64,000 bases of DNA from Monosiga brevicollis MX1 (Eukaryota; Opisthokonta; Choanoflagellata; Craspedida; Salpingoecidae): the NCBI RefSeq assembly GCF_000002865.3, contig NW_001865039.1, positions 2,572,764 through 2,636,763 on the forward strand. The letters run 5' to 3'. Positions 34,030 to 45,338 of the stretch are shown one piece after another; within the stretch, counting starts at the first letter, position 1; each line of letters opens with the position of its first letter. The translations under genes were made by a program, and so were the position numbers. The notes under the pieces are model-generated. The model was given only the letters and a program-made list of their open reading frames with translations. It had not been told where the DNA came from and ran no database searches.

Positions 34030-35253
34030 GAAGGGTGCGTAACGTCGATGCCCTGGGCGTCCAAATTCTCCACCCTTGTCGGGCTCGAGCCTCGGGCCCC
34101 TGGCATTGGTGTGAAGCTTGGTGTGCGCCTGTGCGCTGGGTGTTTGAATCACGTTTTGCTATCAACTGTTGTGTCTTTGTTGTTTCCTGAAGGGGCAGTG
34201 CGGTGACTTGGGGGCTTGCATGAGCCCTCCCCATGCGCTTCTTATTTGTTGCAGGCCCAGTCTCTCCCTTCCTTCCCCGTGCGTGTGCATGTCATGTGTG
34301 TTGTGAGCACTGCCATCACCGGGCCGAGCCCGAGCCAACGAGAAATTCATCCAATTGCGTCATCGCTACACCTCCTTGATAATGTATTTTACTTTTTTGT
34401 TCAGTCACCCAGAAACAAGCAAAAGTATGTGGGAAGGATGATTGACATGCCAAATGATCGGTGTGGCGATCTACCACTACTGCCCCTTATAGACCAACAC
34501 ACCGGTGTGGGACACAGTCCGGTGCTGGGAAATGGCACAACACGTCCAACTTTTCGAGGACAAGATTTATTAATTGATGACACTGTTCTGTTTCGGTGTT
34601 TCCACTGGTCCAAGAATTGGCTGATGGTGTGGTTGAAAAGCAAACATGGGCCTGGTAATTACGTTACCATTATTTTTATCCCTCCACCAATACAAAAAGA
34701 GGTGCACATGGAGAAGGGGGCGTGATGGGCCCAGAGTGTGACCAAGTGTAACCTACCGAATCCCGTGTCCCATACCAGCCCACCCTTGCACCAAGCCACT
34801 GACGTTACCTTAACCCCCTTACCTTACTCGACCTCCTCCCATGTTGCGCAAAAAGCCACTGTGTGTGTGTGTGTGTGTGTGTGTGCCAAAAGGTGGGCGT
34901 TTCCCACCTAACAACAGAAAACCCCATCACACACACACACACACAGACACGCGTTTGTTTGACCAATTCGCTTTGTTTTGCTCTTTTTCCTTTGTTTTGT
35001 TGGCCCCACAGTCCAACTTGGATCGCACGTACCTCTTCAGCCTTACTGTTTCTCCTCGTTCGATCGCACCCCGCCCCACCTGCCGCTTCCCCCACCTCTC
35101 CACAGTCCCCCTTGCCCTTCCGCCCTCTTCTGCCCTTCCGCCCTTTGCGCTCTTGCGCTTTTCAACCCCCGCGCGATCGCTCATTTTTCGCGACACTCGT
35201 TCTCCTTTTACGTCCTTCCGTGTGCTTTTCTTCTCCCCCCCAAAACCGACACC
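34030..35253. other. Intergenic region and promoter of the Cys-rich gene
   Basis: GT and CA repeats occur at 34862-34884 and 34928-34945. The last 150 bases before the start at 35254 are strongly pyrimidine-rich with imperfect repeats of ctgcccttccgcc, like the leader of a strongly expressed gene. An open frame at 34216-34725 (+) lacks any coding signature and was not accepted. Confidence 0.5.
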
Positions 35254-35858
35254 ATGGACTACAAGCCTCCCGCGGTCGATGACCTCAAGTTCATCTTCTA
35301 CGGTACGACCTCGCTTCGCTGCCCTTCCTTGTCTTCTGAGCGGCTGCCGCTGTTACACCCTCCTCTTGTCTTGTCTTGCCTTGTTGTCGATGGCGATCAC
35401 ATGTGAACCCCACCACACACAACTCACGTATATCCGTTGTGCCCTGATGATCCCCCTTGCATTCAGCTTGCTGCTGCGAGATGTGCTCCCTGAAGGAGTT
35501 CGAGTGCTCCGCCATCACTGAGTACGATGTTATCTGTAAGTTACGACCACCCGTCAAACCTCGTGTTGATGTGGTTTGGCAAGACACCACCACCACATGA
35601 TGAGATCTTCTTTGTTCTCAAAGACTTGCAATCCGATCAAGCTTGTTCTCGTCACCTCTCACCGAACTTCCTTTTTCCTTCTTCTCTCTAGGCTGCCACG
35701 GCGCTCAGTCTTGCTCCATGGGCGAGATCAAGGGCTGCATCAAGTCCACCGGTGCCTGCCTGTGCTTCGACACCCGTTGCGCTCTCCCCTGCGACGACGA
35801 GGTCCCCTTCATGGTCGGACTTTGCAACGTCATCTGCTACGACTCCCGCAAGAAGTAA
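35254..35858 (+). CDS. Small cysteine-rich protein, 94 residues, unknown function
   Basis: Exons 35254-35302, 35467-35535 and 35692-35858 join in phase to 94 residues with 15 Cys. The start is MDYKPPAVDDLKFIFY, followed by ACCCEMCSLKEFECSAITEY, DVICCHGAQSCSMGEIKGCI, ACLCFDTRCALPC and VGLCNVICYDSRKK. There is no signal peptide and no transmembrane helix. Cys occur as single residues, pairs and one triplet, unlike metallothionein or EGF spacing. Codons end mostly in C, more strongly than in the neighbours. With the pyrimidine-rich leader and a gene-proximal aataaa-less but T-rich 3' end, this suggests high expression. A PLAC8-like metal- or membrane-associated protein was considered but the motif order does not fit. 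I recall similar Cys-rich proteins in marine protists but cannot name a family. Confidence 0.8.
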
Positions 35859-36250
35859 ATGTGCTTCTAAGCACCTCTATGCTTCTTCACCATTGTATGC
35901 AGTCCCGTTTTTGTTGGATCATTAAAAAGCTTTGGATGTTTGCTTAAACAATCCACTTTTCGTTTTTTTTTATTTCTACACGTCTCGTCCTCTTGCTACC
36001 ATACCAGAAGTACTTTCTCTTTCCTCTGACACTCCCCACCACCACACACACACACACACTGGCATGGGAGACACAAAGAAGGCGATCCGACAAGATGAAC
36101 CAATCCGACAAGATGAACCAAAGACAGGACCCCGTGTCTTATTGGATGAATTGTTCTGGTTTTTTGACTGGTCAACTCTGGTGCGCGGTTTCTTCTTCTC
36201 AAGCAAGCGAAGCATGAGGGTCCGCCTATTAGGGCAGCAGCCGAAGGAAT
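35859..36250. other. Convergent intergenic region, Cys-rich gene / Nup155
   Basis: 3' flanks of two converging genes. Contains the direct repeat caatccgacaagatgaacca/ccgacaagatgaacca at 36086-36120 and a short CA repeat (36044-36058). No gene seen. Confidence 0.6.
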
Positions 36251-39200
36251 CTAAAAGCCCTCGAGCGCAGCCAGACGCTGCATCAGCTCCTGGCTTTCCA
36301 AACGCTTGGCCTCGACCTTGTAACCGGCCAAATCCTGACTCAGCACAGCTCGCAGAGTCCCCCTACAGCAAAAAAAGAATGGTCAAATCCAAAGTGGGTC
36401 AGGCGACCAATGCGCGACAAAACCGCTTTAAAAGAAGCACGCAAGCAACGTTTTTCGTTTCGATACATACGAGGGACGTTGGCCCGGCACGGATTGCTCT
36501 GCCTCGCGCCATCGGTGCAGAATCGTGCAGATAATGTTGAGAAGATGCAGGTGTCGACCCAAATGAATCCAGTGATATTGGTCCTGAGAAAGAAACACAA
36601 GCGCATGAGCCACAAAGGAGGATAGTCTTCTCATTGAACGCTTGGGATCTTCATCAAGTTGAATAGGAGCAGAGTAACTCGGACCGACCTGGGTTTTGCA
36701 GAGTCCAGCATACACCTCGTACAACTCGGCCCAAGACAGGCCAGCCACCTCGTGTAGCGCTTCTGCCACCACCATGTCATTGACCAAATCACGATCGTGC
36801 AACAACTTGGCTGCAAACTCTTCCAACCGCCGCACAATGGTACCTAAAAACGCAACCAAAATACATGCCGTTGAGCTGACCACACCAACCCCTCAACCCG
36901 CTACAACTATTACATGTACAAAAGGGAAAAAGCAAGACCATCCCGAAAAGAAGACAATAAAAAGCAGACAAGAGAAAAAAAAAAAGAACACGAAAAGGCA
37001 ACAACGCATCTGATCAAGAAACGTACGAAGAGGGACGCTTGCACCATGTTGATGGTAAGGTTCGATGATACGCGCCACTTCATAGGCCAGCGCCTGCAAA
37101 ACTTGCGCCCGCTCAACAGAGGCCAGCGCAATGCGGGCCTTGTCCTCAATCACGTCAATCCACACGTGTTCCAAGTGCTGCAGGTTGCCTGCGACGTGCA
37201 ACATGGCCAGAATGCACTCGTGCAGGTTGTGGGGCACGGCAAAATTCTCGTACAAGTCTTCCAATGGGAAGAGTCGCGTGCTCAGCGTCTTCAGATCGGC
37301 TTGCACCTGCGCCAACTCATCTGGACTCAAGGCACGCTCCTCCGGCAACTGGCGCAGCCGCTCGCACATGTGCACTTGAATTTGCGCCACCTCACGGCGA
37401 TCGAGCAGCTCTCGGAGCCACTCGCTGATTTGGGCCGTTCGAGGATGTGCCGCCTCCAGCGCTTTGATGGCCGACGCCAAAAACTTGTGCCGATCCTCGA
37501 GAGTCAAATCTGCAAAGTCGGCATCTGCCAGGCGAGCGCACAGGCGACCCGCATCTGCGAAGCGCTGGCGGTGGCGATAGTGACGAAACAAAAGCTCCTC
37601 GCATTCGCGCAATGCCGATTGCTCGGCCACGGCGAGTCCGCCGTCTGCCAGCTGCTTGCGGCGCTCCTGAAGATACGTCTCAACTCGCGGTGACTCGAGC
37701 TCGACAAGCCAAGTGTCCTCGTGCTTGGCCAAGAGCCAGTCGAAGAGCGCATACTCGAGCAACTCATCGTCGGCCAGCAACACCAAGCGGAAGATCTTGT
37801 CCAGGGCAGCCCGTAGCCGCGCCTGAGCCTCGCCCTCGGCTTGTTGAATGGCTGCGTACAAATGACTGAGCACGCCAGTTGCCGGGTGTACCAGCGCGGC
37901 ATGACAGCGCTGGCGTTCCTGGAGCACGCTTGCATCAAACTGAACGTCGGCCTTGAGGCCGGCGTGCCGGCGGGCGTGCAGGCGGGGAATGCGCACCGCA
38001 CCCAACACCAATCGCGTTGCCTGTTCCCAGGCCTGCTGTGCAACAAACTTGTTGGTCAGTTGCTCCAGCTCCTCGGTTGTCTCAAAGCGACGCTGCACAT
38101 CCAAAAAGATTTTCAGCGCCTCGTCCAGCAACTTGCGGTTTCCATCGCCCACCGCGGCCAAGCCCAAAAGCTCCAGGGCCTCGGCGCGCAGCTTGTCGTC
38201 CAACCGGAAGAAAGATGGGGCACAGTCGTGCAGGCGTTGACACATGTTGGTGTGATTGATGTGGCCCTCTGAGCTGCCCTGACCAATCTGCGCCAGAAGC
38301 TTCTCGATCATCGACTTGGCCAGCTGCTCGCCATCCTCGCTTGAAGCAAATGTGCAAAAGTCACAGGCCTTGAGACGCTCACGCTCAGCGGGCGTCAGGT
38401 GCGCCGTCACGTCGGGCAAGCGTCGCGGCTCCTCACAGAAGATGTACCACAACTGGATAGCCTCATTGGCCATCTGCATTACCGAGTAGAGCGCATAGAG
38501 CGAGCGCACCTCTTCGCCTTGTGCATCCTCCACGCCGGTGGCCAGGTAGCGTCCGACCGTATCCAAGTCAGCCCCACAGATGGTGGCAAAAGCCGTCAGC
38601 AGACGGCCAATGCCGTCGCTCACTTGTTCCAGTGTGGCCAGGCGATGCTTGGCATACAGCGCAGGCGTGTTGCTGCGGCTAATCACCATACGATCCGTCC
38701 AGATCTCCCGAACAAGGCGGCTAAAGAACTGCGCGGCGGCATCATGAAGACCCGAATGCAGCACCTGCGACACCCAATCGGTTCAAGAACATATCACGGA
38801 ACAACAAGTTACCAAGGGCTTGAGTTGCGATACCGGCGCCCATGTGACACCCCACATGTACGCTTCCCAAGGCCAACAACCTTCCTCATGCCTCTTGCGC
38901 GTAGTCAGACGTACGAATGAAGTTCCAGCCGCGACACCGATCGAAGTGGCACTGGATGAAGTCGGGGCCGTATTGAGCTGCAATGGACTGCCCCCTTGGC
39001 GCTTCAGCAGCTGAATGGCTGCCCTCTGCACCGCGCCTGTTGACGGTTGACGACATTTGAGGCAGCGTGAGCAAATCGTGAATGGATAAAGGAGAATAAA
39101 CGACATATCAAACACCCCATGGCGGGAAGGTGTGTTCCCCTTTGATTTTCTCTCGTTGTCTCTTTGACTGTAACTCGAGGCGAATCCTGATACCGTCAAC

Positions 39201-42200
39201 AAGTCTCACAGGATAAGAACGTACCAACGTCGGGATTGTGAATGCCAGCGGCAAGAACCAGTGCTGAGGCACAAGCCTCACGACGAAACACTTGTTCTGA
39301 CAGAATGAGGCTGGTGCGCTCCTCGTCATCCATAGTTTGGCCTCGGTCCTGACCGCGAGGATCCACCAGACGATCATAGGAGACCGTGCGCAGCGAGCTT
39401 CCAGCAGCTCCGATGCCCGTGTCGGGCTCGAAAAATTGGCCCAGGGTCGACTCGGGCAAGGAGCGATCCAAAAGACGAGCCCGCAGCTTCTCCACCGGGC
39501 GTGCGACGCGCAAGGACCAAGTTCCCACTGACGATAGAAACACGAGCTCTGGCGTGGGCAAATGCTGAGTAACGAGTGGATTGAACTCGGGTGCATAGCT
39601 TTCGCGACGCTCCCGCTGTCATCAGCAAAACCACATGAAAATGTGAGTGCATTGTCCTGTACCAGCCTGGTCTGTGTGCGGGTAATCCTACGCCCGACGA
39701 GCAAAGATAGATGCACATTGTGTACCTTGGCGATGCTCAGGATGTTGCAAGCCGAGTCAAACTCATATGTCGTCACCTCCTCACGAAGACTTGGTGTCTG
39801 CATTAACGGGCCCGGTCGGGTGGAAAACAACATCGCAACCAATCCATAATCACGTGAACAAAGGAACAGAAGAGGCTCACGGCAGTGCGCAAGAGCACGG
39901 GGAGACAAGACAGCATGAAACACGAACATGTTTGCGGCTGCGCGTAAAAAGGTCGAGGCAAACGGCCAGCTCGTAAAGCCGTGGGGTGATCATAAGGATG
40001 CGGTGGCCTTGCGAGTGGCGCACAGCCAAGACCAGCGTGCCTTGAGAGTAGCATGCCCGTTGAACCTGGACATCGCTTGCGCCCACCCCTGAAGCAACGC
40101 CTAGAACGCGGACATAACGCGCTTCGGTCGCCATGGCATTGAAACCCGTGTTGATGGTGAACTGCTCTGAGAACCGAGTGGTAAAGTAGATACGGGCGCC
40201 TAAGAGATGAATCACGTTTAGCCCGTACCATACCAGTATCCATGAGCACAGTTCAGAAACTGCCACCCCGTTTGTCCAACAAAGCAGTTGCGCAAAAAGC
40301 ACAAAGGCGTGGAGCAAAAAAGTTTATGGGAAAAAAAATACACTCATTCAAGACGCACCCTTGTCAGTGACGGCGACGATGCCAATCTTGGCATTGGAGT
40401 CCTCTGCGTGCACTGGTGTAATGTAGATAATCTGACCATGGTTGTGCTGAGGATAGAGGGGACAGTCCACCGCATCATGTGGATGGTTCGTGTTGACAAG
40501 CACACACGGCGTGGTGATATCATGAGGACTATGCCACCAGTACATGCAGCTGTACAGAGCCCCCAAGTTTAGTCGATCCGAGAGCTGCGAGAACCAGAGT
40601 ACAGAAACAGACCTTGATATAAGCGTCAAGGCGGTCCTGGCCGGCATAAAGGGTCTGAGCCTTGCGCAAGCCGCCTTCCTCAAGTACAAAGGCTTGGATG
40701 AAGTTGCGTGTGCGCGAGTAGAGCACGTTGCGGGAGGGATCAAAGCACAGTTGATCAATCTGCTCCGTGTTATCGGCAAACACCGAAGAGAGGACCGAGG
40801 GCAAAAAGTACTTGACGTAGCCCTGACTGTGATTGATCTTGCGACACTTGCGTCGAAACAGCCAGCCATCGCCACGCTGCCAGATCATGTGAAAGGGGTG
40901 AGCGGTCGCTCAGGGCGTGAGTGGGTGGCCGAAGCGCTGCTTACCTCGTAGAGCAGCTCGTAGACGCAGCCATCATTTCCCCCCATAAAAATACGACCGT
41001 TGGGGCCGCCAACCAAAGCAGTCATGGCCACGTTGTCGGTGGAGGCGCGATGCAGGGCGTCGGGGTCCATATTCATTTGACAGCCGTGCATGGTTGGGTG
41101 GGGCCGGCCGGTAAACTCGACACCAACCAAGTAAACTGTCAGTGGCGTAGCCAGCGCCAGCAAGTACTGGATCTTGGCGTCAAACACGCCTAAAATGGAA
41201 AGGGCCACCACCACGGCAGTTCAGAAAGAGAGCGCGTAGGAAAGTTGTCAGTTCCAACGCCGCGAAAGCCCTATCAAGCAACCCGAGAGACTCGCGGTGC
41301 CGAGCCTACTCGAGAACACAAACCTGGCTTGGGGCGAACAAGAGCTACGCCGACGATGACTTCTTGGAGCTCGCGGTAGACACACAAATCAGAGCTGAAC
41401 AAGCGTGCGCAATATGCCATGAAACGTGAGCGAAACGTGCTATGCGCAAGCCCATGCGCCACCGGGAGCAGTGGCAGCAGGGTTGAGGGTGAGGCAGGAA
41501 GTAACAGGTGGCTAACCCATCATCAAAGTCCCAAATGTAAATGTGAGAGTCCACCGTCAGCCAAGCGCGGTTGACCTCGGGGAAAATACCGGTCAAGCTC
41601 TGTGCTTGTGCCTCTACGCACGCATGAATTTTCCATGTCAGAAACGTGGATGAGGCAGCAGGCCATGATGGCTTGGATGGACAGGACTACGGGTGTGGGC
41701 TGTGCCCAGATAGTGTTGCGCCTGAACAGTGCCTACGCTGAATTTGGTCCACCAGCTCTGGGTCGAGCGAATTGAGAAGCTCGAGCGGCGCTACTGGCTT
41801 CACGGGGATGTAGTCACGCTCGCTGTTGCCCGAAACATCTGTGGTTCAGCACGTCGCACATGCATGACAAAAAGCAACACCAGGCTCAGTGAGAAGCATG
41901 TCTCTCTCAAGAATATGATACGCCAGCCCATGCGCACGCCAGCGAGCGGTTCAACGCGCCTCCCCGCGCCCCACAGATGCTGTTGGGGAAGCACGACAGG
42001 GCATGTGGCCCAAGAAGACTTGGCCGGCTCCACCACGCGCACACACCCTCGGCTAGCTCAACGTACCGTTGTTACTCAGCAGCGTGCTAATCTTCTTGAA
42101 GCGAGTATCAGCATGGTTCAACTGAATCACAGTATCCCGAGCCTTTGTAATGAGGCTATCCGGACACGCCGGCAACACCTCACTGCCCCCGGCCGCCGCC

Positions 42201-42202
42201 AT
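36251..42202 (-). CDS. NUP155: Nucleoporin Nup155 (Nup170/Nup155 family)
   Basis: Scaffold nucleoporin of the inner ring of the nuclear pore. The start Met at 42202 opens an exon with LITKARDTVIQLNHADTRF. Following exons give the beta-propeller hallmarks: FPEVNRAWLTVDSHIYIWDF (about 41580), FDAKIQYLLALATPLTVYLVG, NGRIFMGGNDGCVYELLYE (about 40960), the CRKINHS junction (40850) and IDQLCFDPSRNVLYSRT (40740). The very long exon ending near 37024 (from about 38773) encodes the alpha-solenoid, with FFSRLVREIWTDR, NEAIQLWYIFCEE, EYALFDWLLAKHED, LFRHYRHRQRFADAGRLCAR, LADADFADLTLEDRHKFLA and LFPLEDLYENFAVPHNLHEC. The C-terminus is DLAGYKVEAKRLESQ...LAALEGF, matching the family end (KSLQAKLERL). Exon borders in the propeller part are approximate. 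Confidence 0.92.
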
Positions 42203-42722
42203 GTTGATGCGCTCTCGCAACAGAAGAAAGTAGATGGTCAACAGGAACAAAGAATCTTGGTAGTGAACCCTCTCTCTCTCTCTCTCTGAAATTCTCTCTT
42301 AAACTCTTCATCTCTCAAAACTCTCTCTTTTGACATCGCTCTCTCTCTATCTTTACTCTCCCAAACTCTCTCTGTCTCTCTCTCTCTCTCTCTACTCTTT
42401 CTCTTGTCGCTCTCTCTCTCTCTCTCTCTCTCAAACTCGCTCTCTCTCTCTCCCAAACTCTCTCCCTCTCCCAAACTCTTTCTCTTTCTCTCTCTCTCTT
42501 TCATTCCCTCTCCCTCTTCTCTCTCAAAATTTCGCTGAAGCTACCAACTGTTGTTAACTGTCATTCAAGCGCATGTCCATTTCCGAGGGGTGCTATTAAC
42601 TTGTCAAGTCAACCCTCTGGCATCCCGAGGTGCTACAGAGAACGACGTTCTCAATCGACACACATACACACACACGAACGTACGTCGCGCAGGTCCGAAT
42701 CGGCAGCTCGCACGCAAAAGGC
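42203..42722. other. Divergent promoter region with pyrimidine repeats, Nup155 / CCCH gene
   Basis: A 260-base interrupted CT tract (about 42270-42530) lies between the two start codons, with short CA repeats near 42660. It probably contains both promoters. Confidence 0.7.
42270..42530. repeat. Long interrupted (CT)n tract
   Basis: CT dinucleotides broken by CAAAACT-like units (AAACTCTCTC recurs several times), giving a second-order repeat within the tract. It lies in a divergent promoter. Confidence 0.9.
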
Positions 42723-44879
42723 ATGGCAATGGGGTTGGGAAAGACCCGACCGCGCCTATCGGCAGGTGGGGTGGCTAGCTCGCCGAGTGAGCCGTCTAAA
42801 GTAACAGCGTCGACCGGTCCTGGCTCGTCATCCGGCAGCCCCATGCCAACTCAACTTGGGCGGGGCCGGCCCTCCTTGGCCTCAGCCATCACCTCAGAGC
42901 CCTGTCAGCCGATGCAAAACCCAAGGAGTACTTTGGCGGCAAAGGCAGCAAAGGATGTGGCCGAGGCACGACCTCTAGGTCGGACCAGGCCACGCCTAGC
43001 TGGGCTGGCACCGGCCGCTGCGATCAGTCAGCCCGCGGCTGCTTTGGGCGCGCAACGCCCCCGGCTCAACACTGCACCAGCCCAGCCAACCCTATGCACC
43101 AACACCAACGACGCGGATGGCGTCACCCCGCGCAGTGCCAAGCCAGCAAAGCCATCAGCAAGCAACGTTGCACCTGCCTCCATGTCCAAGCGCCCGACTA
43201 TCGATGCTTCACCGCCACCACCAAACACCAAGCCTGCCACGCTCGGCCACGCTCGGCCACGCTTGACCCTGTCCTCTGACTCCATCGCCCCCGCTGCCCA
43301 GTCCCGACCAAACTTGGGACAGCAGCGCCCCAGACTGAAGGCCTTTGGTACGACGCAGCCCACTAATAGCCACGCTGCCACCACACCGACGCCTTCCATC
43401 TCAAAGCCCCTTGCAACGACCCCTTCTGGTCCCACCGCTACTTCTACCGCCGCGCCCTCCCACGCCTCATGCGTCCCAGTCAACGGGCTCCGTGCGCGTG
43501 TGCATGCTACACTGGTTCAACCAAGTCAACACCGGCTCATGACCATCCATTGGCCCACTCACCGGCAGCATGCGTCAACCTTGATACCACAGGCTGAAGT
43601 TGCTCACCTCGGTGCTGGCGACGCCGTCGCCGCGTTGATGGATGACCTTGCCCCTGTCGCCTCAACATCGGTGCCGGCATGTGAGGCACCGCCCGCGCTT
43701 CCGCCACCCGGGGCGAAGCGAGCATCTAACAGTCCCGCCGCACCCCAGACTGACGCTGGAAACAGCTCCAAGCGACCCAAAAAGAGCCGGTCCAAGCGCG
43801 CGAATAAGGCTGGCCGCACCCATGCAGCCAGCTCGGCCCTGGCTGCCCCCCGCAAGGATACTTTCTGTGCCTACTGCAAGAAAGACACCGACCATGACAT
43901 TTATGCGTGTCCTAAATTGCTGGCGCGCGGTCGGGCACCTGTGCCACGGCGCGCCCTCACCCCGGAAGAGCGACTGCGTACAGTTCCCTGCCAGTTCCAT
44001 CAGCATGGTCGCTGCCAAAAGGGCGAGGCCTGTCCCTTTTCCCATGCCGAGCCACAAGTTCACAAGCAAGACCTATGCAAGTTCTTCTTATCAAACGATT
44101 GCAAGAAGGGGGATGCCTGCTTGTATTCGCACGACCCCTCGCTCTTTCCCTGCCGCTTCTATCACACAGGTGGCTGTGACCGAACTGACTGTCGCTTCTC
44201 TCACGAACCGCTGACCGCGGACCAAGCTCACTGGCTCAAGCGCGACATTGAAGCCTTGGCTCGTGCCGAACAAGAGCGACAAGCCGCCGAGGGCACCACT
44301 TCCCCCGCACCCGAGCTATTTCGCGGAGCCGATTCGAGCCGGTCAACCCCCTCCCCCGCCCCCCAGGGGTCCGAAAACTCATCCTCCCCCACCGACTATC
44401 CTTTGACCGCGCGAGCCCCGCCTGGGCCTGCCGCACAAGCTATCACCCAGAAGTTGCTGCAAACCGTGGCCGTGCCCATGCTCTTTGGGGCGCCTTCTAA
44501 CCCAGACCCACCGGAGCACTCCAGTGACGAGAATACCCCGAACCAGATCGAGGAAACATCCCTCTCCAATACCACTGTGCTCACCAATAACGCCCACCAT
44601 GCGGGCGGGCGCCCAACGAAGCTTCTCACGCTTGATGAAGAGGATGAGCGTAATGAGCTGCTCGGAAGCTCGCGCGGCGACGGAAACGACAACACCGCCC
44701 GAGCCTTGCGTCACACATCGGAGGCTCGTCCGTTGGGTGGTGCTGGTGGAGTCCCGCCGTCCGGCGAAGGCCCGATCTTTGAAGCCGAACGCTATGGCCA
44801 ACTCTTACGCATGGTCGGTGGGCGTCGAAAACCTGTCCATCGCAGTTCTTCTGAGAGTGGACAGGCCGACCGCTTCTGA
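42723..44879 (+). CDS. CCCH zinc-finger protein (ZC3H4/6/8-like) with LGxxRPRL repeats
   Basis: Single exon, 718 residues from the Met at 42723. An in-frame Met at 42630 lies in repeat-derived sequence. The N-terminal 220 residues are disordered, rich in Ser, Pro and Ala, and carry a short motif six times: LGKTRPRLS, LGRGRPSLA, LGRTRPRLA, LGAQRPRLN, LGHARPRLT and LGQQRPRLK. A zinc-knuckle-like segment follows (FCAYCKKDTDHDIYACPKL, about 380). Three CCCH fingers come next (about 425-500): PCQFHQHGRCQKGEACPFSH, CKFFLSNDCKKGDACLYSH and PCRFYHTGGCDRTDCRFSH, ending in EPLTAD. The third finger and HEPLT ending match the ZC3H4/ZC3H6/ZC3H8 group (Drosophila Suppressor of sable), nuclear RNA-binding proteins that limit unproductive transcription. 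The tail is Ser/Pro/Glu-rich. No intron in an intron-rich neighbourhood. Confidence 0.83.
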   Translation: MAMGLGKTRPRLSAGGVASSPSEPSKVTASTGPGSSSGSPMPTQLGRGRPSLASAITSEPCQPMQNPRSTLAAKAAKDVAEARPLGRTRPRLAGLAPAAAISQPAAALGAQRPRLNTAPAQPTLCTNTNDADGVTPRSAKPAKPSASNVAPASMSKRPTIDASPPPPNTKPATLGHARPRLTLSSDSIAPAAQSRPNLGQQRPRLKAFGTTQPTNSHAATTPTPSISKPLATTPSGPTATSTAAPSHASCVPVNGLRARVHATLVQPSQHRLMTIHWPTHRQHASTLIPQAEVAHLGAGDAVAALMDDLAPVASTSVPACEAPPALPPPGAKRASNSPAAPQTDAGNSSKRPKKSRSKRANKAGRTHAASSALAAPRKDTFCAYCKKDTDHDIYACPKLLARGRAPVPRRALTPEERLRTVPCQFHQHGRCQKGEACPFSHAEPQVHKQDLCKFFLSNDCKKGDACLYSHDPSLFPCRFYHTGGCDRTDCRFSHEPLTADQAHWLKRDIEALARAEQERQAAEGTTSPAPELFRGADSSRSTPSPAPQGSENSSSPTDYPLTARAPPGPAAQAITQKLLQTVAVPMLFGAPSNPDPPEHSSDENTPNQIEETSLSNTTVLTNNAHHAGGRPTKLLTLDEEDERNELLGSSRGDGNDNTARALRHTSEARPLGGAGGVPPSGEGPIFEAERYGQLLRMVGGRRKPVHRSSSESGQADRF

Positions 44880-45338
44880 CAAGTACGCGTCCCAGAAGTG
44901 CCTTTTGGCTTCTGTCGTCATGACTAGAGAATACGAGAAAAATCGTAGATGAATCTTGAAGCTGTGAAATTTGTAGTAAGAGATGAGATAATGAATTCAG
45001 ATGGATCGATAAGAAAGCAAACATAAACAAAGCTCCCCAAATCGAGGAATCAAACAAAACAACAAGTTGCAAAGAGTCATCTGCGCATGTAACTAGCTAG
45101 CTTGTGTGCTGTACATAGGGACCAGAAGGAACTTTCGTCACTTTAGAATCCCCAGGCAGCAAACACGTGTGCACAAAGAAAAACAACTCCTTGTTCGTCT
45201 TCCAAGTCCTTGCGTGTTCGTCAGCGCGCCCAACCAAGGCGCGAAGAGAGGGGAGAACAGCCATACATCAGACAACAGGTCGATGTTGCCCAACGCGCAA
45301 GGTGGCCAAAGTCAGGTCGCTTGTGCGTGGCAGAGAAG
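44880..45338. other. Convergent intergenic region, CCCH gene / P5CS
   Basis: 3' flanks of two converging genes, AT-richer around 44930-45060. No gene seen. Confidence 0.6.

Noticed and set aside
34216-34725. Open frame of 169 codons on +
   Set aside because: Unusual composition, no domain, no splice or promoter support. Probably chance in an intergenic region.
35467-35858. Cys-rich protein as PLAC8/cornifelin or metallothionein
   Set aside because: It has Cys clusters, but the PLAC8 signature order and the metallothionein CxC repeats are absent.
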